Below, one piece after another: positions 42,060-59,930 of a stretch of DNA of 64,000 bases. The stretch's first letter is position 1. Every line of letters begins with the position of its first letter. Origin of the DNA: RHKX01 sp963784885 (GTDB lineage Bacteria; Actinomycetota; Thermoleophilia; Solirubrobacterales; 70-9). The stretch is from positions 124,001 through 188,000 of the forward strand of contig CAWATA010000006.1 in the NCBI GenBank assembly GCA_963784885.1, given 5' to 3'. Made by a program: the position numbers and the translations under genes. The notes beneath the pieces were generated by a model. It made no database searches, was not told where the DNA came from, and saw only the letters and a program-made list of their open reading frames with translations.

Positions 42060-42349
42060 TACTCCGCGGCTCCTTCGAACAGTTCGATCTGGTTGCCCGG
42101 CGCGAGCTCGACGATCGCCTTCTTCCAGGCACGGGTCTTGCCGGAGTGGATCCCGCGGCGCTTCGGCTTCGAGCGGACCCGCGAGGTCCGGACCGCAACG
42201 ACTTCGACGTCGAAGATCTCGGCGACCGCGTGACGGATCTGCGTCTTGTGGGCGCGGTCGTTGACGCGGAAGGTGTACTTGCCCTCCGCCATCAGCGCGT
42301 AGCTCTTCTCGGAGACGACCGGCTCGATGATGACCTGGCGTGCGTCCAT
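42059..42349 (-). CDS. rplW: 50S ribosomal protein L23
   Basis: 96 residues; EPVVSEKSYALMAEGKYTF and the basic hairpin RVRSKPKRRGIHSGKTRAWK are typical. Docking site for trigger factor and SRP at the tunnel exit. Confidence 0.97.
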   Translation of the reverse strand: MDARQVIIEPVVSEKSYALMAEGKYTFRVNDRAHKTQIRHAVAEIFDVEVVAVRTSRVRSKPKRRGIHSGKTRAWKKAIVELAPGNQIELFEGAAE

Positions 42350-43041
42350 CAGGCGTCGCTCCCCTCGTCCCCGTCGTCGCTGCCGCGGGCGACCGCACCG
42401 ACGCGGGCATCGAGGACCTCGAGGGCTCCCTCGGAGGCGACCAGCGAGCGGTGACCGACGATCTCGGCGACGCCGACCGCCTCAGCGGTGACGACCGAGA
42501 CGCGCGGCAGGTTGCGGAAGCTCTTGGCGGCGGCAGCCTCTTCGCCGGTGACGACGACGAGCGCCGGCATGTCCCCGCCCCACTTGGCGAGACCCTCGGC
42601 GGCCTGCTTGGTCGTGGGCTCGGAGAAGCTGTCGGCCGGGAGCACGGCGACGGAGCCGCGGGCGGCGTGGACGCTGAGCGCCGAGCGCAGCGCCTTGCGG
42701 CGGGCCTTGCGGTTGACCTTGACCGTGTAGTGGCGGGGCTTGGTCGCGAACGCGTTGCCGCCGCCGCGGCGATGCGGGACGCTGAGCGCGCCGACGCGGG
42801 CGCGGCCGGTGCCCTTCTGGCGCCATGCCTTGGCCCCGGTCATCGCCACCTCGCCGCGAGTCAGGCTCGAGTGCGTGCCCTGGCGCCGGGCGTTGAGATC
42901 GGCGCGGGCGGCCTCGTGGACGAGCGACTCGTTGTACGGCTCGCTGAACAGCGCCTCGGGAAGGTCGGACTTGGCCTGCTTGCCGAACGTGGGCGCCTTC
43001 AGGGCCTTCGCAGGCTGTGACTTCGCGGTCTGACTAGCCAT
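42349..43041 (-). CDS. rplD: 50S ribosomal protein L4
   Basis: 230 residues. The tunnel loop QGTHSSLTRGEVAMTGAKAW (a form of the KQKGTGRAR loop) with WRQKGTGRARVG is present. Start overlaps the rplC end by 8 nt. S10-operon repression by L4 is known in enterobacteria but no target was seen here. Confidence 0.97.
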   Translation of the reverse strand: MASQTAKSQPAKALKAPTFGKQAKSDLPEALFSEPYNESLVHEAARADLNARRQGTHSSLTRGEVAMTGAKAWRQKGTGRARVGALSVPHRRGGGNAFATKPRHYTVKVNRKARRKALRSALSVHAARGSVAVLPADSFSEPTTKQAAEGLAKWGGDMPALVVVTGEEAAAAKSFRNLPRVSVVTAEAVGVAEIVGHRSLVASEGALEVLDARVGAVARGSDDGDEGSDA

Positions 43042-43651
43042 CGGTGCGCACCTCCACGGTGCCGTTCTTCGGGCCCGGGACCGAGCCGCGCAGCATCAGC
43101 AGGTTCCGCTCGGCATCGACCCGGAAGACCTCGAGGCCCCGTTGCGTGACGCGCTTGCCGCCCATCCGCCCCGGCATCTTCCGCCCCTTGAAGACGCGGG
43201 CGGGGTCGGCGCTGGCGCCGATCGAGCCCGGGGCGCGAACGTTGTGGGAGCCGTGGCTGACCGGGCCGCGGCCGAAGTTGTGGCGCTTGACGGTGCCCTG
43301 GAAGCCCTTGCCGATCGCGACCGCGGACACCTTGACCCGCTGGCCGGGCTCGAACTCGCCGACGGTCACCTCGCCGCCGATCTCGACCTCGCCGTCGTAG
43401 TCGCGGAACTCGACCAGGCGTCGCAGTGGCGGCGCGTCGGACTTCGCCAGGTGGCCGAGCTCGCCCTTGGTGAGCTTGCGCTCGGGAACCTCGTCCCAGC
43501 CGAGCTGGACGGCGTTGTAGCCGCCGTCGTCATCGGTGCGGACTGCGGTGACGTGGTTCGGGGCCGCCTCGATGACGGTCACGGGCACGCTCTCGCCCCC
43601 CTCGGTGAAGAGCTGGGTCATTCCGATTTTCTTGCCGAGGATCGCGGGCAT
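43034..43651 (-). CDS. rplC: 50S ribosomal protein L3
   Basis: 205 residues from ATG 43651, giving the canonical MPAILGKKIGMTQLF; a TTG at 43657 is possible. GKGFQGTVKRHNFGRGPVSHGSHNVRAPGSIG contains the loop reaching the peptidyl-transferase centre. 9 nt after rpsJ. Confidence 0.97.
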   Translation of the reverse strand: MPAILGKKIGMTQLFTEGGESVPVTVIEAAPNHVTAVRTDDDGGYNAVQLGWDEVPERKLTKGELGHLAKSDAPPLRRLVEFRDYDGEVEIGGEVTVGEFEPGQRVKVSAVAIGKGFQGTVKRHNFGRGPVSHGSHNVRAPGSIGASADPARVFKGRKMPGRMGGKRVTQRGLEVFRVDAERNLLMLRGSVPGPKNGTVEVRTDG

Positions 43652-43660
43652 GGTCAATCG

Positions 43661-43981
43661 CTAGAGCCGGATCTCCACGTCGACGCCGGCCGGCAGGTTC
43701 TCGATCCGCTGGAGCTCGTCGATCGTCTTCGGGGTCGGGTCGTTGATGTCGATCAGCCGCTTGTGCGTGCGGATCTCGAAGTGCTCGCGCGAGTCCTTGT
43801 CCTTGAACGGGGAGCGGATCACGCAGTAGACGTTCTTGGAAGTCGGCAGGGGCACGGGTCCCGAGACGGTCGCGCCGGTGCGCTGCGCCGTCTCGACGAT
43901 CTCGCCGGCGGCCCGGTCGATGGCGTCGTGGTCGTACGCCTTCAGCCGGATCCTGATCTTGCTTGCGGTGATCGCTGACAC
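43661..43981 (-). CDS. rpsJ: 30S ribosomal protein S10
   Basis: 106 residues from GTG 43981; KIRIRLKAYDHDAIDRAAGEI and REHFEIRTHKRLIDI are diagnostic. First gene of the S10 operon; also the NusE antitermination partner. AAGGAA lies about 14 nt upstream. Confidence 0.97.
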   Translation of the reverse strand: MSAITASKIRIRLKAYDHDAIDRAAGEIVETAQRTGATVSGPVPLPTSKNVYCVIRSPFKDKDSREHFEIRTHKRLIDINDPTPKTIDELQRIENLPAGVDVEIRL

Positions 43982-44033
43982 CTTGTTGTTCCTTGATTCC
44001 TTCCGTCTCTGCTTCTGTGATTGGGGCGCGAGC

Positions 44034-44090
44034 GGGGCGCCGCGTCCGTCGCCGCGACGAGGCTGTCGCGGTGTCGGGGGGCGGCGCCCC
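44034..44090 (-). promoter_or_regulatory. Two-tier stem-loop between tuf and rpsJ
   Basis: The outer stem pairs GGGGCGCCG (44034-44042) with CGGCGCCCC (44082-44090). The inner stem pairs CCGCGAC (44052-44058) with GTCGCGG (44065-44071). It may terminate tuf transcripts or act as the S10-operon leader; no T-run. Confidence 0.5.
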
Positions 44091-44132
44091 GGTCGTATGT
44101 CCTTGGCTGCCGGCGGTCGCCGGCGCGTGAAT

Positions 44133-44151
44133 TACTCGGTACTCGTACTCG

Positions 44152-44158
<7 letters not shown>
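44133..44158. repeat. Four-copy TACTCG tandem repeat at the tuf stop
   Basis: TACTCG occurs at 44133, 44140, 44146 and 44153, spaced by 0-1 nt, and runs across the tuf stop codon (44152-44154). Likely a small slippage array. Confidence 0.6.
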
Positions 44159-45339
<1,181 letters not shown>

Positions 45340-45467
45340 CTTTCTCTCTCGTGTTCCTCTCTCGGGGGCTGTTTCCGTCGTTTACGTCTTCAGGGGTGTT
45401 TAGGCTTGGCGTCGGGCGCAGCCGTGAACCGGGCTTCCGGCCAACCGGCCCAATATAAGTGAATTGG

Positions 45468-47576
<2,109 letters not shown>

Positions 47577-47646
47577 GATGCGTTGCTGTCCTAGGTGGGT
47601 CGCCGGCGGCGGTGGATCGAGATTCGACTGTCGGTTCAGGGCATAG

Positions 47647-47664
47647 AAAAGGCCCTTGCGGGCC
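47647..47664 (-). terminator. Terminator-like hairpin in the fusA leader
   Basis: On the minus strand GGCCC-GCAA-GGGCC (47651-47664) is followed by TTTT (47647-47650). It lies about 70 nt upstream of the fusA start, within the presumed transcript, where premature termination would reduce EF-G. Confidence 0.6.
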
Positions 47665-47776
47665 CAGACGAACTCTCTGCGTTCTGGTGTGCCCGAGAGC
47701 TGTCTATGTGGACCGGGTCTCCATTGGTGTGGAGCATCGCCCGCAGCAGCACCGACGCCATCGCGAGCGACGCGTG

Positions 47777-47804
47777 ATGTTAGCAGAGGGTAAGAGGCTT
47801 TCAA
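47777..47804 (-). promoter_or_regulatory. fusA promoter
   Basis: On the minus strand TTGAAA (47799-47804) and TAACAT (47777-47782) have a 16-nt spacer. The remaining 47577-47968 gap contains the leader hairpin; its plus-strand side is purine-rich upstream of the 47969 gene, and no further gene is seen. Confidence 0.6.
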
Positions 47805-47968
47805 GCGCGCCCGGAGCGGGAGGCGACCGCGGTCCTGACGGGCCCGGAGGCGGCCCGTCTAGAGTGTCCGATGCGGAGCCCGACGGGTGCCGCGACCCCA
47901 CGGGGACAGCGAAGAGAGAGCGTGAGCGAGCGTAGGCAGAGCGGAGCACGGGCGCAGGGAGCCGGGTC

Positions 47969-49315
47969 GTGAAGCGACCGGGCTGGCTCGGTGGCAAGGG
48001 CGGCGACGGGAGCGAGGATCCCGGCGATGGCGACCGGGCCGATGCGGACGGTCGCACCGCGCCCGCCGATCCCGCGAAGGACGGGTCGGCCGCCGAGCGC
48101 TCGACCCGCCGCATCGCCGCCCGCGAGAAGCGCGGCGGCGACTCCGGCGACGTCCGGCGCCGGCTGGCCGACCGGGTCGGCAAGGCGGACGACGAGCCGA
48201 AGCGCTCGCGCTCGAAGTCGAGGGACGAAGCCGCAGCGCCGAAGGACGTCCGCCCCGCGAAGGGAGACGACGATTCGGACGCGGAGCTCGATTCGGGCGC
48301 GGAGCTCCGCCGGACGAAGAAGCCCGACGAAGCCGACGAAGCCGCGCGGAAGCCGAACCGGCCCCGGCGCCAGCCCGCCGCCCGCGCCCGTCCACCGGGC
48401 CACGAGCGCGACGAGGACGCGAAGCGGAGTCGCGACGAGGGGCGCGAGGGCGAGGGCCGCAGGCGGGGACGCGGCCGGGCCCGCCGCGACCGCCCGTCGG
48501 CCGGGAAGCGGGTTCGTGCCGGTGCCGCGGCCTTCGCCGCCGCGCTGAAGCGCGGCGCGATCGGAACCCGCCGGTGGGCGGGCGCGAACGGGCCGAAGGT
48601 CGGCCGCATGGTCCTCGCCGGGCTCGGCGCCGTCTTCGCCCTGTTCTTCGAGGTCCTCGGATTCGTTCTCAACCTGGCCATCGCCGCCTGGCGCATCGTC
48701 GCCCGGCCGGTGGGCGCAGTTCTCGGCACCCTCGACCGGGCTGCGCGGTCCGTCTCCCGCCGGCTCACCCCCGCCCGCGCGCTGACGGTCGTCGTCGCCG
48801 GCGCCGCGATCCTGCTCGCGCTCTCCCAGTACGCCGACTACCGGAGCATCTCGATCGGCAACGGCGCCTACGCCGACGTCCAGAGCCTCGCCCCCGCGCC
48901 CGAGACCGGCCGGGTCCAGACGGGCGACCCGCACTCGTACGTGTTCGTCCCGGTCGCGATCGCCTGCCTGCTGCTCCTCGCCGTCGCCACTGTCGGGGGT
49001 CGCTGGCGAGCGTGCCGGCTGATCGCCCTCGCCGGCTTCGCCGCGATCGTCGTCGCCCTGCTCGTCGATCGCCCGGCCGGGCTCGATCCGGGCGATGCCG
49101 CGCTCGCCTTCGAGGGAGTCAAGGCGAAGCTGATCGGCGGCTTCTACGCGCAGATCGCGGCTGGGGTCCTGCTGATCGGCTCATCCTCCCTGCTCGCCCG
49201 CGAGCTCCGGCTCGCCGGGGCGGCGAAGCGGGTGCCCGCGCACAGCCCCGAGCGCGAGGCGAAGCCGAAGCTCCGCCGCCGCACCGCCGGCACCGAGGGG
49301 ACCGCGCGGGCATGA
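47969..49315 (+). CDS. Membrane protein with long charged disordered N-terminus
   Basis: 448 residues. Residues 1-~185 are charged, low-complexity and probably disordered, with many Arg/Asp/Glu/Lys and Ala. A hydrophobic stretch at ~210-235 (VLAGLGAVFALFFEVLGFVLNLAIAAW) comes next. Then follows a four-segment membrane module (LTVVVAGAAILLALSQ; VFVPVAIACLLLLAVATV; LIALAGFAAIVVALLVDRPAGLDPG; FYAQIAAGVLLIGSSSLLA). The last module has the same layout as the whole next protein. GTG start with GGGAG upstream. Function unknown. Confidence 0.7.
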   Translation: MKRPGWLGGKGGDGSEDPGDGDRADADGRTAPADPAKDGSAAERSTRRIAAREKRGGDSGDVRRRLADRVGKADDEPKRSRSKSRDEAAAPKDVRPAKGDDDSDAELDSGAELRRTKKPDEADEAARKPNRPRRQPAARARPPGHERDEDAKRSRDEGREGEGRRRGRGRARRDRPSAGKRVRAGAAAFAAALKRGAIGTRRWAGANGPKVGRMVLAGLGAVFALFFEVLGFVLNLAIAAWRIVARPVGAVLGTLDRAARSVSRRLTPARALTVVVAGAAILLALSQYADYRSISIGNGAYADVQSLAPAPETGRVQTGDPHSYVFVPVAIACLLLLAVATVGGRWRACRLIALAGFAAIVVALLVDRPAGLDPGDAALAFEGVKAKLIGGFYAQIAAGVLLIGSSSLLARELRLAGAAKRVPAHSPEREAKPKLRRRTAGTEGTARA

Positions 49316-49848
49316 GGTCCCCGTTGAAGGCGGAGATCCTCCTCCCGGCGACCATCGTCCTCGCCGCGCTGCTGCTCGGCATCTCCGAGTTCATGAAGAC
49401 CTTCGAGTTCGCCCCGCCCGGTGGCGATCCGCTCAGTGACCAGCTCGCCGGCGATCGCCACGGCTACGCGATGCTCGTTCTCGCCGCCTTCGCCCTCGCC
49501 TCGCTCGCGTTCGCCATCGCGACCGGCCAGCGCGCCTGGGCGTGGGCCGTCGCCGGAGTCGGGATGGCCGCGCTCGTCCTCTTCCTGGTCGTCGACCTTC
49601 CCGACGTCAACGAGATCGGCGACATCGAGGCGCCCGGCGGCTTCGGCCTCGCCTCCGCCGAAGCCGTTCCCCGGTCGGGATTCTGGCTCGAGGCGGCAGC
49701 GGCGATCGTCCTCGGCCTCGCCTCGATCGCGTTCGCCACCCAGTCGGCCGAGCAGCGCCGGGCCCCCCGCCGCTTCCTCGAGTCGCGGCGCAGGGACCGG
49801 GTGAAGGGGTCGCGCCGAGCCCGGCGGCCGGCGGACCAGAATTCGTAG
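49312..49848 (+). CDS. Four-TM membrane protein, likely paralogue of the preceding C-terminal module
   Basis: 178 residues from ATG 49312, overlapping the previous stop (ATGA). Four hydrophobic segments (LLPATIVLAALLLGISEF; YAMLVLAAFALASLAFAIAT; WAVAGVGMAALVLFLVVDLPD; FWLEAAAAIVLGLASIAFAT) and a basic C-terminus. The arrangement and the ALVL-VD-P motif after the third segment mirror the preceding protein. No known family recognised. The 49849-50029 gap before rpsG shows no gene. Confidence 0.7.
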   Translation: MRSPLKAEILLPATIVLAALLLGISEFMKTFEFAPPGGDPLSDQLAGDRHGYAMLVLAAFALASLAFAIATGQRAWAWAVAGVGMAALVLFLVVDLPDVNEIGDIEAPGGFGLASAEAVPRSGFWLEAAAAIVLGLASIAFATQSAEQRRAPRRFLESRRRDRVKGSRRARRPADQNS

Positions 49849-50029
49849 GGGTCGGCGAGGCCGACCGCCGGGGTGTTCGGCCGCGAGGGGAGGAGGCCAT
49901 CGCTCGACGGCAAGAAGGCGTCCTCATGGTTGACGTTCTTGCCATCGACGAGGCTGAGCGGCGCCGGATCAAGGAGGAGGAACCGCGAGCGGCCCGATGA
50001 CGCCGAGCCGGCGTCGGTCGGTCCGTCGA

Positions 50030-50497
50030 TTACCAGCGGTAGTGGGCGAACGCTTTGTTCGCCTGCGCCATGCGGTAGATGTCGTCCTTGCGCTTGTAGG
50101 CACCGCCCTGCTGGGAGGCGGCGTCCATGATCTCGCGGGCGAGGCGCTCGGACATCGACTTCTCGTTGCGGTTGCGGGCGAAGTCGATGAGCCAGCGGAC
50201 GGCGAGGGTGCGGGCGCGGCGCTGCGGCACCTCGACGGGAACCTGGTAGGTGGCGCCGCCGACACGGCGGGAGCGGACCTCGAGGACGGGGGTGAGTTCG
50301 CCGATCGCCTGCTCGAGGACGTCGGTCGGGTCCTGTCCGGAGCGCTCGCCGACGACGGCGAGGCCGTCGTAGACGATCCGCTCGGCGGTCGACTTCTTGC
50401 CGTCGAGCATCACCTTGTTGATGACCTGCTGGACGAGGCGACTGCGGTACTTGGCGTCGGGTGCGACGACTCGGGTGGTGGCGCGGTTACGTCTCAT
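50030..50497 (-). CDS. rpsG: 30S ribosomal protein S7
   Basis: 155 residues; MLDGKKSTAERIVYDGL and RRVGGATYQVPVEVPQRRARTLAVRWL are diagnostic. It organises the 30S head. 10 nt after rpsL, forming the str operon start without fusA attached. Confidence 0.98.
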   Translation of the reverse strand: MRRNRATTRVVAPDAKYRSRLVQQVINKVMLDGKKSTAERIVYDGLAVVGERSGQDPTDVLEQAIGELTPVLEVRSRRVGGATYQVPVEVPQRRARTLAVRWLIDFARNRNEKSMSERLAREIMDAASQQGGAYKRKDDIYRMAQANKAFAHYRW

Positions 50498-50507
50498 GAG
50501 GTCTGGG

Positions 50508-50903
50508 TCAGGAGGCCTTCACGCCGTACTGCGAGCGCGACTGCTTGCGCTCGGAGACGCCGGAGGCGTCGAGCGTGCCACGGACGACCTTGTAGCGGAC
50601 GCCGGGAAGATCCTTGACGCGGCCGCCGCGGACGAGGACGACCGAGTGCTCCTGGAGGTTGTGGCCCTCGCCGGGGATGTAGGTGGTGACCTCCATGCCG
50701 TTGGTCAGCCGGACGCGGGCGACCTTGCGGAGGGCGGAGTTCGGCTTCTTCGGCGTCGCGGTGTAGACGCGCGTGCAGACGCCGCGCCGCTGCGGTGCAG
50801 CGGTGCGAGCCTTGCGACCCTGGCCCGACTTCAGGCCGGGGGTCGAGACCTTCTTGCGGGGGGTCTTGCGACCCTTGCGGATGAGCTGGTTGGTCGTCGG
50901 CAC
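50508..50903 (-). CDS. rpsL: 30S ribosomal protein S12
   Basis: 131 residues from GTG 50903 (MPTTNQLIRKGR). Decoding-centre protein. TATPKKPNSALRKVARVRL carries the usual Lys at the streptomycin-sensitive position, as does GGRVKDLPGVRYK. A TACCAT box ends 8 nt before the GTG. Confidence 0.97.
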   Translation of the reverse strand: MPTTNQLIRKGRKTPRKKVSTPGLKSGQGRKARTAAPQRRGVCTRVYTATPKKPNSALRKVARVRLTNGMEVTTYIPGEGHNLQEHSVVLVRGGRVKDLPGVRYKVVRGTLDASGVSERKQSRSQYGVKAS

Positions 50904-50911
50904 GGCGCGGA

Positions 50912-50953
50912 ATGGTAGCGGTACGACGCGAGCCGTGGCAACCGGGCGATAAT
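50912..50953. promoter_or_regulatory. Divergent promoters of rpsL and the HAD-like gene
   Basis: Minus strand: TTGCCA (50936-50941) and TACCAT (50912-50917), spacer 18, ending 8 nt before rpsL. Plus strand: GATAAT (50948-50953), ending 10 nt before ATG 50964. Both look leaderless and face away from each other within about 60 nt. Confidence 0.55.
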
Positions 50954-50963
50954 CCCGGCCCCG

Positions 50964-51473
50964 ATGGACCCTGCGGGAACGCCCGAAAGACCGATTCTCG
51001 CCGTCGACGTCGACGGCGTCATCAGCCTGTTCGGCTTCGAGGAACCGCCCGAGCGGGCTCCCTGCCAGTTCCAGCTGATCGACGGGATGGCGCACTGCAT
51101 CTCGATGGAGGTCGGCGACCGGCTGCGCCGGCTCGGCCCCCACTACGAGCTGGTCTGGGCGACCGGCTGGGAGGAGCGGGCCAACGACTACCTGCTGCAT
51201 CTGCTCGGACTCCAACGGCTCCCGGTCATCCGCTTCGGCGGCGAGGCGAAGTTCGGAAGCGCGCACTGGAAGCTCGACCCGATCGCCGCCTACGCGGTGG
51301 GTCGCCGGCTCGCCTGGATCGACGACTCGCTCGACGACGAGTGCCACGAGTGGGCCCGATCGCGGCCCGAGCCGACGCTGCTCGTGCCGACGGATCCGAC
51401 CCGCGGCCTCGAGGACCCCCAGGTGGATCTGCTCATCGAGTGGGCCTCCGAAGCGACGCGGGCACGCGGGTAA
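50964..51473 (+). CDS. HAD-like hydrolase (HAD_SAK-type)
   Basis: 169 residues. HAD motif I is DVDGV (LAVDVDGVISLFG), motif II is in VWATGWEERAND, and the motif IV acidic pair is in WIDDSLDDE. The WATGWEERAN segment is typical of the HAD-SAK group linked by comparative genomics to RNA repair, but activity is not established. Nothing else of an RNA-repair system is adjacent. Cytoplasmic, no signal. Confidence 0.75.
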   Translation: MDPAGTPERPILAVDVDGVISLFGFEEPPERAPCQFQLIDGMAHCISMEVGDRLRRLGPHYELVWATGWEERANDYLLHLLGLQRLPVIRFGGEAKFGSAHWKLDPIAAYAVGRRLAWIDDSLDDECHEWARSRPEPTLLVPTDPTRGLEDPQVDLLIEWASEATRARG

Positions 51474-51488
51474 ACTGCGGAGCCGTAT

Positions 51489-51800
51489 ATGGACGTGGGG
51501 CTCGAAATGTTCATCTTCATGGGGCTGATCCTGAAGATCCCGGTGGCCGCAGCGTGCTGGCTGATCTGGCACGCGGTCCGCTCCGAACCGGACCCCGTCG
51601 AGGGCGCCGAGGAGAGCGAGGGCCCTGGCCGCGGCCGGTTCCGCCGCGACCCGAAGCCGAAGCGCCCCCGCGGCCCTCGCCGGGGGCCGCACGCGCCCGA
51701 CGCCCTGCCGGTGCCATGTCCGGCCGAAGGTGAGGGACTGCGCGTGATGCGCCGCCCCGTGCACGCCGGCCTCACCGGCTCGGTCACCGAGCGCCGCTGA
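51489..51800 (+). CDS. Small single-TM protein
   Basis: 103 residues. One membrane segment near the N-terminus (MFIFMGLILKIPVAAACWLIWHAV), then an acidic stretch and a strongly basic, proline-rich tail (RFRRDPKPKRPRGPRRGP). It follows the HAD gene by 15 nt, with a TAAACT box 12 nt before ATG 51489. Not recognised; plausible because of spacing and the clear membrane segment. Confidence 0.5.
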   Translation: MDVGLEMFIFMGLILKIPVAAACWLIWHAVRSEPDPVEGAEESEGPGRGRFRRDPKPKRPRGPRRGPHAPDALPVPCPAEGEGLRVMRRPVHAGLTGSVTERR

Positions 51801-51912
51801 CCCGGCGCCGGGGCAGTCGCCGCGAAGCTCGGCCGCCGGGTGCGGTTTCGGTTCAGCTCGAACGGATTTCGCACCCGCGGCCCGTATCGAGCCGCTGACG
51901 GCGCCGAACTGA

Positions 51913-51938
51913 CAGCGGCCGCCCGGAGGCGGCCGCTG
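51913..51938. terminator. rpoBC terminator hairpin
   Basis: A perfect 11-bp stem CAGCGGCCGCC (51913-51923) with its complement at 51928-51938, loop CGGA, lies 38 nt past the rpoC stop in the convergent gap with the small TM gene. Confidence 0.7.
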
Positions 51939-51975
51939 CGTTCAGTCGGTGGGTCCGGCGAACCGGGCCGGGGCG

Positions 51976-56064
<4,089 letters not shown>

Positions 56065-56120
56065 TTAGCGGCTCCTAGCCTTACTCGTAAATTCGTGCGT
56101 CCCGGTTGCTCGGCCGTGCG

Positions 56121-59645
<3,525 letters not shown>

Positions 59646-59740
59646 CTTGGGCGACTCCTCAAGGGTCTCGGGGGTGGTCGGAAGCGTGCGCGGCGAAACG
59701 AACGAGCGGCAAGAACCTCGTGTGCCGCGCGCGACCGCTG

Positions 59741-59770
59741 AATATAACAAAGGATCCGAGCGCGCTGCAA
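59741..59770 (-). promoter_or_regulatory. rpoBC promoter
   Basis: On the minus strand TTGCAG (59765-59770) and TATATT (59741-59746) are 18 nt apart, or 17 with TTATAT, leaving a leader of about 90 nt. It lies in the 285-nt gap that isolates rpoB from the SLC13 gene. Confidence 0.6.
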
Positions 59771-59843
59771 GTGCGGCGCCTCGACGGCTTCAACAAGCCG
59801 TTCGGGCCGGCGCCGGCCACGTTGCGTCTCGGTTGCCCGGCGC

Positions 59844-59865
59844 GGACGCCGGCTCGCGGGCGTCC
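59844..59865 (-). terminator. Hairpin after the SLC13 permease gene
   Basis: GGACGCC (59844-59850) pairs with GGCGTCC (59859-59865), between the SLC13 stop and the rpoB promoter. Confidence 0.45.
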
Positions 59866-59930
59866 CGCGATCGCCGGACAGGGTAACCGCTCGGAGCCGG
59901 AAAAGCGAGGTCGAAGCGGCTCGGAGGTGC

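Noticed and set aside
59646..59750. The 35-codon upstream extension of rpoB
   Set aside because: It lies in the leader right after the -10 box, has no family similarity, and TTG 59645 has a good ribosome site.
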